From Actinacidiphila acididurans (GTDB lineage: Bacteria > Actinomycetota > Actinomycetes > Streptomycetales > Streptomycetaceae), in assembly GCF_016918855.1 (NCBI RefSeq), contig NZ_JADKYB010000001.1, positions 665,038-729,037 on the forward strand: a stretch of DNA of 64,000 bases, given 5' to 3'. Both the position numbers and the translations under genes were made by a program. The notes under the pieces are model-generated. The model searched no databases, was not told the origin of the DNA, and worked only from the letters and a program-made list of their open reading frames with translations. Each line of letters opens with the position of its first letter. Position 1 is the first letter of the stretch. Below are positions 9,041 through 17,752 of this stretch, one piece after another.

Positions 9041-10081
9041 ATGAGGCACGCTCCGACACGCAAGCGGCACCGGGTGCGGCCGTCCCGGGGCCGGTACGCG
9101 GTCCTGGTGGCGGCGGTGATAGCGGTGGCGACCATCTCCTGGCTGGTCCAGCCGTCGGGCTCGACCGGGCATCCGGCGGCCGACGCGCGGCCGTCGGCTC
9201 CGGCGACGGCGACCACCGGTACCGCCGCACCGAGTCCGGACGGCTCCGCCACCCGTCCCGCTCCGACCACGTCAGCCCCCACCACCCGGCCCCCGACGAC
9301 CCGCCCGGCGGCCACGAGGACCCCCGCGAAGGGCCCGCACAAGAAGCCCACCCCGGCCGCCCCCGCGACCACCCGGCCGCCGGCCGGTGCCGCCGTGCCG
9401 CCCGCCCCCGCGGGCCGGCGCACCATCACCCTGGTCAACCGCACCTCCCAGACCGTCTGGGCGGTGGTCACCAACACCAGCGCCGCCTACCCGGGCGGGC
9501 GCCGGCTCCAGCCCGGGCAGAGCACGTCGCTGACCGTGGCCGACAACTGGGGCGGGCGGATCTGGGGCCGCACCGGTTGCGCCGGGGACGCCGGCGGCCA
9601 CTGCCTGACCGGTGACTGCACCACCACCTGCGGCGGCCCCACCACCCCCACCACACTCGGCGAGTTCACCTTCAACGCCTTCGACGGCATGGACTTCTAC
9701 GACGTCAGCATGGTCGACGGCAGCAACCTGCCGATGTGGATCAACATCGCGCACACCACGACCGCCGACCCGCTCACCTCCGCCGGCTGCTATCGCGGCA
9801 CATGCACCTCGCCGGTGAACTGCCCGTCCGCCATGCAGGCGAAGAACGGCGGCAGCGTGATCGGCTGCATGCCGCCCTGCGCCGCCTTCGGCGGGGACAC
9901 CTACTGCTGCCGCGGCTCCTGGGCCGGCCGGGAGAACTGCGTGCCGTCCAAGTGGCCGGTCGACTACACGCAGGTCTTCAAGCGCGCCGAACCGTACGCC
10001 TACTCCTACGCCTTCGACGACTCGGCGACCATGTCCTGCAAGGGCGCCTGCTACTACCGGATCACCTTCGGCACGACCTGA
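9041..10081 (+). CDS. Secreted or membrane-anchored thaumatin-like protein
   Basis: 346 residues. A basic N-terminus and hydrophobic stretch (YAVLVAAVIAVATISWL) act as signal or anchor. A Pro/Thr/Ala-rich linker runs to about residue 125, followed by a thaumatin domain. That domain begins ITLVNRTSQTVWAVV, has GGHCLTGDC, which matches the thaumatin signature, and contains 14 cysteines, enough for seven disulfides. The acidic cleft segment is GMDFYDVSMVDG. Plant and fungal family members bind or cleave beta-1,3-glucans and inhibit fungi, so an antifungal or glucan-binding role is plausible. The AGG-type site is only one base from the ATG, so the true start may differ. Confidence 0.9.
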   Translation: MRHAPTRKRHRVRPSRGRYAVLVAAVIAVATISWLVQPSGSTGHPAADARPSAPATATTGTAAPSPDGSATRPAPTTSAPTTRPPTTRPAATRTPAKGPHKKPTPAAPATTRPPAGAAVPPAPAGRRTITLVNRTSQTVWAVVTNTSAAYPGGRRLQPGQSTSLTVADNWGGRIWGRTGCAGDAGGHCLTGDCTTTCGGPTTPTTLGEFTFNAFDGMDFYDVSMVDGSNLPMWINIAHTTTADPLTSAGCYRGTCTSPVNCPSAMQAKNGGSVIGCMPPCAAFGGDTYCCRGSWAGRENCVPSKWPVDYTQVFKRAEPYAYSYAFDDSATMSCKGACYYRITFGTT

Positions 10082-10114
10082 CGACCTCCGACGGGCTCCG
10101 GCCCGCCCGACCGT

Positions 10115-10143
10115 GCCCCCGGCCGCGACCCCGCGCCGGGGGC
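10115..10143 (+). terminator. Hairpin after the thaumatin-like gene
   Basis: Perfect 9-bp stem GCCCCCGGC (10115-10123) with GCCGGGGGC (10135-10143) and an 11-base loop, 34 bases after the stop codon. No T run. Confidence 0.6.
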
Positions 10144-10188
10144 ACCGTCATGTCGCGGTCATGTCGCGGCCCGCGAGCGGCGCCTTGT

Positions 10189-10224
10189 GCGATGCCGTGT
10201 GTGATGCCTCGTGTGATGCCTCGT
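10189..10224. repeat. Three tandem 12-bp repeats
   Basis: GCGATGCCGTGT is followed by two identical copies of GTGATGCCTCGT. They lie between the hairpin and the promoter region of the large GH95-like gene. No function is evident. Confidence 0.6.
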
Positions 10225-10328
10225 GCACGGGTCTTTACGGGGCCGACACAGATGGTCTAGAAACGACAATCGTCCGATGTTAGTTCCGCCCCAGCCCCTC
10301 TTATCCCCCCAGTCGATGAGCCCTGCCC

Positions 10329-10344
10329 AATCAGCGGGCTGATT
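10329..10344 (+). promoter_or_regulatory. Operator-like inverted repeat
   Basis: AATCAGC-GG-GCTGATT is a perfect 7-bp inverted repeat with a 2-base spacer, 50 bases before the GTG of the GH95-like gene. An additional CGATGA/TCATCG pair flanks it. The size suits a dimeric repressor; the regulator is unknown. Confidence 0.45.
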
Positions 10345-10393
10345 CATCGGATCACCACACAGTGTCGTGTCGAGTCAGCCCCTGGAGGGCACC

Positions 10394-13300
10394 GTGCAAT
10401 TGAACTCCCGTCACCGACGCGTGCCCAGACGGCGCGCCCTCGCCCTGTGGTCGGCGGCGCTGACCGCGCTGGCCGGCATGGTGCTGGCCGAGCCGGGCGC
10501 CGCCCACGCGGTGGACGGCCCGACCACGGCCTGGCGCGACGGCGCCTTCCAGGTCGACCCGGCCGGCGTGGTCAGCCGCTCCGACCTGGTGCTCGGTGCC
10601 CCCAACGTCAACCCCACCGGCTCGGTGCCGCTCGGCAACGGCTCGCTGGGCGTGGCCGCCTGGGCGGCCGGCGGCTTCACCGCCCAGCTCAACCGCTCCG
10701 ACACCATGCCGGACCGCAAGTCCCCGGGCCAGCTCACCATCCCCGGCCTGTCGGTGATCTCGCACGCCGCGGACTTCTCCGGAAAGCTGGACCTGACCGA
10801 CGGGGTGCTGCGCGAGTCCGGCGGCGGCATGACCATGAAGGCCTGGGTGGCATCCGACAAGGACGAGCTGGTCGTCGACGTCACCGGCGCCGACCCCAAG
10901 GTGCCGCAGACCGCCTCCATCAACCTGTGGTCCGGCCGCAAGCCCACCGCCGCCGCCTCCGGCGCGCTCGGCACCCTCGCCGAGACCTGGACCGACAACA
11001 GCCCGCAGATCCCCAGCGGCAAGACCTTCGGCTCGATGGCCGCGATCACCGCCGGCGGCCGCCAGGTGACCGCTTCCGTGGCGAGCCCCACGCAGGTCAA
11101 GGTGAACTTCACCCCGCGCGCCGACGGCAGCTTCCGCGTCGTCGTGGCCAGCCCCGGCTGGACCGGCGGTGACGCGGCGCTGACCGCGACCGACCTGATC
11201 GGCGGGGACGCCCACGCCGCCGAGCGCGCCCTGATGAACCGTCAGGATCGCTGGTGGAACCGGTACTGGACGCACAGCGGCCTGGTCGAGATGAACTCCG
11301 CCGACGGCAGCGCCGCCTACATCGAGAACCTGCGCACGCTGTACCTCTACGAAGAGGCGGCGTCGATGAAGCAGGGCATCTACCCCGGCAGCCAGGCCGG
11401 CGAGGCCGACATGTTCGCCTGGGCCAAGGACCAGCAGACCTGGCAGCCCTCGGCGTACTGGCTGTGGAACCTGCGCACCCAGATCTCGGCCAACATGAGC
11501 AGCGGCAACTACGCCCTGAACACGCCGATCTTCGACATGTACGCCGACGACCTGCCGCAACTGGAGGCGTGGACCAAGCAGATGATGGGTGGCCTGCCCG
11601 GCACCTGCCTGCCCGAGACCATGCGCTTCAACGGCAACGGCGGCGACACCACCCCCGGCGCCAACGCCTCGTGCAGCGAGCCCGGCGCCCCCAACTGGAA
11701 CGCCCTTGACATCTCCAGCGGTCCCGAGGTCGCGCTCTACATGTGGGAGCAGTACCAGGCCACCGGTGACAAGGCCATGCTCGCGAAGTACTTCCCGTTC
11801 ATGAAGTCCACCACGGTCTTCCAGCTCGCGTACCAGACCGTCGGCCCCGACGGCCTGCTGCACGCCAACGCCAACGCGCACGAGACCCAGTGGTCGGTGC
11901 AGGACCCGACCACCGACATCGCGGTGGACCACACCCTGTTCCCGATCATCGAGCAGGCCGCGCACGTCCTGGGCACCGACACCACCACCGACAAGGACCT
12001 GGTGGCGCAGGTGCGCAAGGCCGCCACCGAGATCCCGCCCTACCCGCGGACCGACCAGGCCACCCGCACCCAGCTGCTCAACCCGCACTACACGCAGGCC
12101 GAGACCGACGCGGCCGACGCCACCGGCACCGACATGATCGCCATCTCGTACGAGCCGGCCGCCGCGCGCCGCAACGGCGAGAACATCGAACTCGAGCCGC
12201 TGTGGCCGTGGAACACCATCAGTGACCAGGACCAGAACCTGTTCGCCCTGGAGCAGCGCTCGTACGCCCACCGGCCCAACAAGGGCGGCAACGACTGGTC
12301 GATGGACGCCATCGACGCGGCCCGGCTGGAGAACCCGGCCGAGGTGCGGGCGGACCTGATCTCGATCACCGAAGGCCACCAGGTCTACCCCAACGGCTTC
12401 GCCGACCTCGGCAACAGCGTCGGCTTCCAGCCGTACATCGAGCAGGAGTCCGGCGCCGCGACCGCCGTCAACGAGGCGCTGGCGCAGGACTACGACGGCA
12501 TCATCCGCTTCGCCCCGGCCTGGCCCGCCGACTGGGACGTCAGCGGCAGCGTCTACCTCCAGCACGGCACCAAGGCCGACGTGCAGGTGCAGGGCGGCAC
12601 TCTGGTCACCGCCGCGATCGAGGCCGGCACCACCGGCACCCTGAAGGTGAAGAACCCGTGGCCCGGCGGCCGTACCGAGGTCGTGGACGGCGCCACCGGA
12701 CACGTCGTCACCGCCGCGAGCGGCGCCGCGATCCTGGACGTGCCCGCCAAGGCCCACCGCTCCTACCTGGTCCAGCGGGCCGACGCCCCCACCACCGGGC
12801 TGTCCTTCGCCCAGGTCACCGGCACCCCGGCGGCCGCGGCCAAGCACCTCGGCGGGGTCAAGCTCGGCCTGGACGCCGGCACCACCAGCGGCACCGCCAC
12901 CGTCGGCACCGTACTGGCCGGCACCGACCAGTCCTTCGGCCTGACCCGGCTCGACGACCCGTCCTCGCCCGGCGCGACCACCACGCCCGGTGACGTCGCC
13001 GGCCGCACCGCCCGTACCACCGGCACCGCCCCGGCCGGCAGCGACATGTACTTCGACGTCGCCAACGACACCGCGGCCACCGGCACGTACACCGGCACGC
13101 TGCACGTTTCGTACTACGACTCGGGCACCGACCCGATCGCCGTCCAGGTCGACGCCGGGTCCGCCGACCGCTACCACCAGGCCGGCACCATCGCCCGTAC
13201 CGGCACGGACATCTGGAAGAGCGCCGACATCGCGATCGACACCGCCTGGTTCGGCGGGCTCCAGGCGCAGGGCGCCGACCTGCGGCTGCACTCGGCCTCG

Positions 13301-14383
13301 CCGTTCAGCGTGCACAGCACGGCGCTGACCGTCAGCGGCGTGTGGGTGCCGAACCAGAAGTCCTTCCCGCCCGCCCCGGCCATCACCACCCCGCGCTCGG
13401 GCGGCACCGCCAAGCTCGCCTCCTCGGTCATCGGCACCACCGTCCCGAACGGCGTGGTGACCGTCCACAAGGGCACCACGACGCTGTGCACCGGTACCGC
13501 CGACGACTCCGGGGCGTGGAACTGCGCGCCGGCCGGCGGGTTCACCCCCGGCCAGCAGGCGATCACCGCGACCGTGGCCGACCCCAGCGGCGTGGCCAGC
13601 GACGCCTCGGCGTCGGTCTCCTTCGACGCCTCCGACCTGCCGCCGGGCACCGCGCTGGTCGGCGCCGTGGTCGGGCCGGACAACCACGCCTACGGCATGA
13701 GCGAGGACGAGCGGCCCTCCGGCGGCTTCGACGGCCCGACCACCGCCTCGGTGATCGACGGCCTGACCGCCCGCACCAGCACCCAGAGCAACATCTACTT
13801 CGACATCGACGACTCCATCGCGCACGCCGGCTTCTACTCGGCGACCTGGACCATCTCCTACTACGACACCGGCAACGGCTCCTTCGCCGTGCACTACGAC
13901 AACGGCAGCTCCGACCCGTACAAGTCCACCCAGTCCATCCCGCTGACCAACACCAACACCTGGAAGACCGCCACGGTGACCGCTTCCGACGCCTACTTCG
14001 GCGGACAGGAGCACTCCGGCGCGGACTTCCGGCTGCGCAACGGCGGCGGCCAGGTGACGGTGCACAGCGTGGTGGTGAAGGTCTCCGGTGACGGCGTCGC
14101 CAACACCACCCGGTTCGCCCCGCCGGTGACGATCACCACGCCGCAGGCCGGCGCCACGGTGAGCGCCACCCCGACGGTGACCGGCACCGCGGAACCCGAC
14201 GCCAAGGTGACGGTCACCGCGGAGGGCGCGGCCGTGTGCACCGCGACCGCCGCCGACGACGGCACGTTCACCTGCACCGCCGGCGCCCCACTGGCGGCCG
14301 GGGCGCACACCCTGACCGCCCAGGCGCAGGACGTGACCAACACGCCCGCACCGCAGGCCACCGTTCAGGTGACGGTGCAGTAA
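10394..14383 (+). CDS. Large secreted GH95-like glycoside hydrolase with two repeated binding modules and Ig-like domains
   Basis: 1329 residues. GTG at 10394 is chosen because GGAGG lies five bases upstream and a signal peptide follows (RRRALALWSAALTALAG, ending near AAHA). The catalytic part has VPLGNGSLGVAAW near the start and IEQESGAATAVNEALAQ near its end, the layout of GH95 (alpha/alpha)6 enzymes. The C-terminal 500 residues contain two related jelly-roll modules (each with YYDSGTD or YYDTGNG, an IWKSADI or TWKTATV strand, and LRLHS or FRLRN), each followed by an Ig-like domain (PAITTPRSGG, PVTITTPQAG). The modules probably bind polysaccharide. It is not a close copy of the GH95-like protein at 4289. 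Confidence 0.87.
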   Translation: MQLNSRHRRVPRRRALALWSAALTALAGMVLAEPGAAHAVDGPTTAWRDGAFQVDPAGVVSRSDLVLGAPNVNPTGSVPLGNGSLGVAAWAAGGFTAQLNRSDTMPDRKSPGQLTIPGLSVISHAADFSGKLDLTDGVLRESGGGMTMKAWVASDKDELVVDVTGADPKVPQTASINLWSGRKPTAAASGALGTLAETWTDNSPQIPSGKTFGSMAAITAGGRQVTASVASPTQVKVNFTPRADGSFRVVVASPGWTGGDAALTATDLIGGDAHAAERALMNRQDRWWNRYWTHSGLVEMNSADGSAAYIENLRTLYLYEEAASMKQGIYPGSQAGEADMFAWAKDQQTWQPSAYWLWNLRTQISANMSSGNYALNTPIFDMYADDLPQLEAWTKQMMGGLPGTCLPETMRFNGNGGDTTPGANASCSEPGAPNWNALDISSGPEVALYMWEQYQATGDKAMLAKYFPFMKSTTVFQLAYQTVGPDGLLHANANAHETQWSVQDPTTDIAVDHTLFPIIEQAAHVLGTDTTTDKDLVAQVRKAATEIPPYPRTDQATRTQLLNPHYTQAETDAADATGTDMIAISYEPAAARRNGENIELEPLWPWNTISDQDQNLFALEQRSYAHRPNKGGNDWSMDAIDAARLENPAEVRADLISITEGHQVYPNGFADLGNSVGFQPYIEQESGAATAVNEALAQDYDGIIRFAPAWPADWDVSGSVYLQHGTKADVQVQGGTLVTAAIEAGTTGTLKVKNPWPGGRTEVVDGATGHVVTAASGAAILDVPAKAHRSYLVQRADAPTTGLSFAQVTGTPAAAAKHLGGVKLGLDAGTTSGTATVGTVLAGTDQSFGLTRLDDPSSPGATTTPGDVAGRTARTTGTAPAGSDMYFDVANDTAATGTYTGTLHVSYYDSGTDPIAVQVDAGSADRYHQAGTIARTGTDIWKSADIAIDTAWFGGLQAQGADLRLHSASPFSVHSTALTVSGVWVPNQKSFPPAPAITTPRSGGTAKLASSVIGTTVPNGVVTVHKGTTTLCTGTADDSGAWNCAPAGGFTPGQQAITATVADPSGVASDASASVSFDASDLPPGTALVGAVVGPDNHAYGMSEDERPSGGFDGPTTASVIDGLTARTSTQSNIYFDIDDSIAHAGFYSATWTISYYDTGNGSFAVHYDNGSSDPYKSTQSIPLTNTNTWKTATVTASDAYFGGQEHSGADFRLRNGGGQVTVHSVVVKVSGDGVANTTRFAPPVTITTPQAGATVSATPTVTGTAEPDAKVTVTAEGAAVCTATAADDGTFTCTAGAPLAAGAHTLTAQAQDVTNTPAPQATVQVTVQ

Positions 14384-14737
14384 CGGCACCCGCCCGCCAC
14401 CCGACCGCGACGGCCGGGGCCCCCGCACCAGCCGCGGGGTCCCGGCCGTCGCACATGGTGCGGCATGGCACGCGGTACGTCGTACGGCGGCCGGTAGGGG
14501 GCCGGGGACGCGCCTGGTACGTGCCCGGACACGCGTCGCCCGTACGGCCGGTGGTACGTAGCGCCGAACGGTCCGGGATGCGGCCGTCCGGGGGGCTGGC
14601 TACCCTCGAACCGGCGGCCCGATCGGCCGACCGGCGCGGCGGACTTCACTGCCGGCCGGGCCGGGGCCGCGGTGCATGCACATTGGGGGATCAATCGCCG
14701 ACACCCGTCACAACCCGGCACGGGAAGGACGATCGAC
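14384..14737. other. Intergenic region before the fasciclin gene
   Basis: 354 bases with a strong hairpin at the start. The rest is rich in TACG-type short palindromes and has no convincing open reading frame or clear promoter. The ribosome binding site of the fasciclin gene, GGAAGGA at 14722-14728, closes it. Confidence 0.5.
14407..14452 (+). terminator. Hairpin after the large GH95-like gene
   Basis: Perfect 12-bp stem (14407-14418 and 14441-14452) with a 22-base inner part that can fold further through GCCCCCGC and GCGGGG. It begins 24 bases after the stop codon. Confidence 0.7.
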
Positions 14738-15580
14738 ATGAGGATCCCGCACACTCGCATGGCTGTGGCACTCGCCGCGACGGCCGCGGCGGTACCGCTG
14801 AGCCTGGGAGCGTTCGCTCCGCAGGCCCAGGCGCAGCCGTCGCCGACCCCTACGGGAACCGCACCCACCGGCACCGCGAGTCCCACGACATCGATTCCGA
14901 CGACTGCGAGTCCTACAGCCGTGAGTCCCACGGCCACGACTCCCACGCCTACGGCCACCACGGCAACTCCCACGGCGTCGCCGACCGCCCCCGGTACGCC
15001 GAGCCCGACGACGACGAGTCCGACCACGAGTCCGACGACCACGAGTCCGACCAGTCCGACGACGAGCCCGACGACCAGCCCGTCCCCGACCAGGACCACT
15101 CCTGTCGGAGTGTTCGGTCCGCAGTGCTCCTCGCTGCCGCGCAGCGGAGCGGGCAGCCTGGCCACCATGGCCAGGAACAGGGTGGTGGCCGCTTCGACCG
15201 GCAACCCGCTGCTCACCCAGTTCGTGTCCGCGGTGAACCGGGCGAACCTGGCCAGCACGCTCAACAACGCGCATGGCATCACGGTGTTCGCGCCGACCAA
15301 CGCCGCCTTCCAGAAACTGGGCACGACCCAGCTCAACTCGCTGCTGAACAACCCGACGCAGCTCAAGAAGGTGCTGCAGTTCCACGTGGTGAATCAGCGC
15401 ATCACCCCGGCCGAGCTGCCGAACGGCTCCTTCGTCACCCGTGAGGGCTCCAGGATCACCACGTCCGGTTCCGGGACCACGTTCACGGTCAACGGCACCG
15501 CGAACATCGTCTGCGGCAACATCCGGACCGTCAACGCCACCGTCTACCTGATCGACTCCGTGCTGATGCCGCCGAGCTGA
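14738..15580 (+). CDS. Secreted fasciclin-domain protein
   Basis: 280 residues with a signal peptide (RMAVALAATAAAVPLSLGAFA, cleavage near AQA). A spacer of about 95 residues made almost only of Thr, Pro and Ser follows, then a single fasciclin domain from about residue 130. The domain has TVFAPTNAAFQKL and LKKVLQFHVVNQRI, the two conserved blocks, and ends with TVYLIDSVLMPPS. The organisation resembles the mycobacterial MPB70/MPB83 secreted antigens, which are linked to surface adhesion. GGAAGGA nine bases before ATG supports the start. A very strong hairpin follows, so the gene is probably transcribed alone. Confidence 0.93.
   Translation: MRIPHTRMAVALAATAAAVPLSLGAFAPQAQAQPSPTPTGTAPTGTASPTTSIPTTASPTAVSPTATTPTPTATTATPTASPTAPGTPSPTTTSPTTSPTTTSPTSPTTSPTTSPSPTRTTPVGVFGPQCSSLPRSGAGSLATMARNRVVAASTGNPLLTQFVSAVNRANLASTLNNAHGITVFAPTNAAFQKLGTTQLNSLLNNPTQLKKVLQFHVVNQRITPAELPNGSFVTREGSRITTSGSGTTFTVNGTANIVCGNIRTVNATVYLIDSVLMPPS
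15000..15090 (+). repeat. Low-complexity TSPTT-coding repeat
   Basis: Degenerate copies of GAGTCCGACGACCAC encode the Thr/Ser/Pro spacer of the fasciclin protein. It probably varies in length between strains and spaces the domain from the wall. Confidence 0.7.
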
Positions 15581-15605
15581 CCCGCCGGTGTCCACGCCGC
15601 ACGAT

Positions 15606-15651
15606 CGCGGGAGGGCCGCCGCACCGCACCAGGCGCGGCGGCCCTCCCGCG
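15606..15651 (+). terminator. 17-bp perfect terminator hairpin
   Basis: The arms 15606-15622 and 15635-15651 pair perfectly over 17 bp with a 12-base loop, 26 bases after the fasciclin stop codon. It is the longest perfect stem in the window. No T run follows. Confidence 0.8.
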
Positions 15652-15774
15652 TGCTCCCTCCGTACCGCCGTTCGTACCCCTGAATCGCCCGAACGGGTGA
15701 AACACGCCATGTGCCCGGATCGATAGGCTTGGTGACGATATCGACGCCGGGGGAGCGGGACGAGGGGGTACGCG

Positions 15775-16509
15775 ATGGTGGTCCGGTCCGCGGCGGCGGC
15801 GCAGGAGCAGGAGCCGCCCGTCGTCTTCGACGCGCCCTTCACCGACCCGGCCGCCTGGGCGGTGGGCCGCACCTCCGCCTATCCGGAGGACGGCCGCAAC
15901 CCCGCCGACAACAAGCTCGACCAGATCGGCCCCGCCTACGGCCCCACCGCCGACGGCGTCTTCCACGCCCGCCGGGCGCCGGCCGGCCTGTGGTACACCG
16001 ACCTGGTCTCCACCGAGTACGCCCCCGGCGGCTTCGAGCTGCTGCCGGGCGACGAAGTGAGCGCCACCTGCACGGTGTTCGCCACCCGCGGCGCCTGGCC
16101 CGCGCTGTGGACCTGGGGCCGGGACACCGCCCCCGGCCGGCCGCAGCCCGGCCACGGCGAGGTCGACCTGTTCGAGTACCACCCCACCAACCCGCGACTG
16201 CTGGAGTTGTCCAACCACGTCCGCGCGGCCGGTTTCGCGGCCGATGACACCGTCACCCCGGGCGTGCCCTTCCGGCTCCGGGTGGTGCTCGGCGAGGCGA
16301 ACGTGTCCTGGTCCGTGGACGGCACCGAGGTGTTCGCCGACGGCCGCGGCGTGGGCCCGCACTGGCGGGCCTGGCCGGTGGTCAACATCAGTGTCGCGGC
16401 GGGCCGCTGGGGCCATCTGCCGCCGGAGCCCGGCGTGGACGAACTGCACTGGCAGTGCACCGGCCTGGAGGTCCGCCGGCCGGCGGCCCTGGGGCGGGGG
16501 AGCGGATGA
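15775..16509 (+). CDS. GH16-like protein (laminarinase-type fold), no signal peptide
   Basis: 244 residues. GHGEVDLFEYHP carries the E-x-D-x-x-E pattern of GH16 beta-glucanases of the laminarinase type (EVDLFE). It is preceded by WPALWTWGRD, which matches the conserved PAxW strand. FRLRVVLGEANVSWSVDGTEV resembles the later beta strands. Family members cleave beta-1,3 or mixed-linked glucans or galactans. The N-terminus MVVRSAAAAQEQEPP has no hydrophobic segment, so the protein may be cytoplasmic, which is unusual. A GAGGGGG motif nine bases before ATG supports the start. It ends eight bases from the convergent thioesterase gene. Confidence 0.75.
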   Translation: MVVRSAAAAQEQEPPVVFDAPFTDPAAWAVGRTSAYPEDGRNPADNKLDQIGPAYGPTADGVFHARRAPAGLWYTDLVSTEYAPGGFELLPGDEVSATCTVFATRGAWPALWTWGRDTAPGRPQPGHGEVDLFEYHPTNPRLLELSNHVRAAGFAADDTVTPGVPFRLRVVLGEANVSWSVDGTEVFADGRGVGPHWRAWPVVNISVAAGRWGHLPPEPGVDELHWQCTGLEVRRPAALGRGSG

Positions 16510-16517
16510 CCGGCCGG

Positions 16518-16961
16518 TCAGGGGCGCGGCTGCGCCGCGAGCACCGTCCCCTGGGCCGCCGCGCACAGTTCTTCCGTACCGTCGTCGCCGATCACGTACA
16601 GGTCGCAGCGGCAGGTGGCCTGGCGGCGGCCGGCCTGCAGCACCTCGGCACGCGCGAACAGGGTCCGGCCGGCCGCGGGCCGCAGATAGTGGATGGTCAT
16701 GCCGGTGGTGAGGACGCCCGGGCCGAGCACGGAACCGCCGGCGAAGGTCAGCGCGTTGTCGGCGGCGTAGGACAGCACCCCGCCGTGCACGAAGCCGTTC
16801 TGCTGGGCGAACTCCTCCCGGACCGGGATCTCCAGCACCGCCCGGCCCTCGCCGAACACGGTGAGGCGCGCGCCCAGCAGGCGGCTGAAGGGCTGCGCGT
16901 CCAGTGTCCTGCGGGCGAATTCCAGGGCTTCCGGGTCGGGGGGCGGCACACCGTCGGTCAC
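16518..16961 (-). CDS. PaaI-family hotdog thioesterase
   Basis: 147 residues, one hotdog domain. The segment QNGFVHGGVLSYAADNAL is the family signature, with the acidic residue of the central helix in AADNA. TTGMTIHYLRPAAGRTLFARAEV is the conserved strand pair. Relatives hydrolyse acyl-CoA or aryl-acyl-CoA thioesters in the cytoplasm as homotetramers. The substrate is not predictable. GTG at 16961 is the start. It is divergent from the cyclophilin gene, with a 123-base gap. Confidence 0.92.
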   Translation of the reverse strand: MTDGVPPPDPEALEFARRTLDAQPFSRLLGARLTVFGEGRAVLEIPVREEFAQQNGFVHGGVLSYAADNALTFAGGSVLGPGVLTTGMTIHYLRPAAGRTLFARAEVLQAGRRQATCRCDLYVIGDDGTEELCAAAQGTVLAAQPRP

Positions 16962-17084
16962 GGTCGGTCAGCCTAGCGGCACAGGTCGGCCGGGCGGTAC
17001 TTCCGTCTTGCCTCCGGCGTTGCCGGGGGCGGCGCGGGGGGGGCGTGTTCGGCGAGGCGGCGCGCGGGATGTCAGGATGGGCCC

Positions 17085-17579
17085 ATGGACAATGTGTATT
17101 TCGACATCGCCATCGACGGTGCCCCGGCCGGGCGGATCGTCTTCCGCCTGTTCGACGACGTGGTGCCGAAGACGGCGCAGAACTTCCGGGAGCTGGCCAC
17201 CGGCCAGCACGGCTTCGGTTACGAGGGTTCGGCCTTCCACCGGGTCATCCCGGACTTCATGCTGCAGGGCGGCGACTTCACCAGCGGTGACGGCCGCGGC
17301 GGCAAGAGCATCTACGGCAACAAGTTCCCGGACGAGAACTTCCAGCTCAAGCACGACCGCCCGTTCCTGCTGTCGATGGCCAACGCCGGGCCGAACACCA
17401 ACGGCTCGCAGTTCTTCGTCACCACCGTGGTGACGAGCTGGCTGGACGGCAAGCACGTGGTCTTCGGCGAGGTCGTCGAGGGCGAGGACCTGGTCAAGCT
17501 CATCGAGAGCAAGGGGTCGCGCAGCGGCGCCCCCAGCGCCAAGGTCGTCATCTCGGCCTCCGGCACCGTGCCCGCCTGA
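17085..17579 (+). CDS. Cyclophilin-type peptidyl-prolyl cis-trans isomerase
   Basis: 164 residues, the normal size for a single cyclophilin domain with no signal peptide, so it acts in the cytoplasm. [15 protein letters not shown] contains the catalytic Arg, followed by the Phe, Met and Gln of the active site. [14 protein letters not shown] and [12 protein letters not shown] are the other signature blocks. It speeds proline isomerisation in protein folding. The product resembles the eukaryote-like cyclophilins common in Streptomyces. The gene stands alone and converges on the antiporter gene. Confidence 0.96.
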   Translation: MDNVYFDIAIDGAPAGRIVFRLFDDVVPKTAQNFRELATGQHGFGYEGSAFHRVIPDFMLQGGDFTSGDGRGGKSIYGNKFPDENFQLKHDRPFLLSMANAGPNTNGSQFFVTTVVTSWLDGKHVVFGEVVEGEDLVKLIESKGSRSGAPSAKVVISASGTVPA

Positions 17580-17752
17580 CCTCTGCCCGAACCTCTGCTG
17601 ACGATCGTCCGACACGTACCACCGGCGCGGCGGCCGTCCACCCCTGATCCGATGGCCGACAAGGCCCGGAGGATCCGCGGGGCCCGAAAGGGTCCGCAAG
17701 GGGCGGGCGGCCGCCGCTGCCGCGTCACGGGCAGGAGACCGAACCGCCGGGC

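Larger units (their letters stand above)
10082..10393. other. Intergenic region with hairpin, tandem repeat and operator-like palindrome
   Basis: 312 bases. It starts with a terminator-like hairpin and short tandem repeats, then becomes less GC-rich between 10225 and 10360, as expected for a promoter region. It ends with a perfect 7-bp inverted repeat and the ribosome binding site of the next gene. Each element is listed separately. Confidence 0.6.

Noticed and set aside
10352..14428. 1358-codon open frame on the minus strand
   Set aside because: It is antisense to the GH95-like gene, Gly/Val/Arg-rich as expected for a GC-rich shadow frame, and has no domain or start signal.
15000..15090. 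Regular short repeats resembling an array
   Set aside because: They are codon repeats for the Thr/Ser/Pro spacer of the fasciclin protein, with no CRISPR-like spacers or cas genes.
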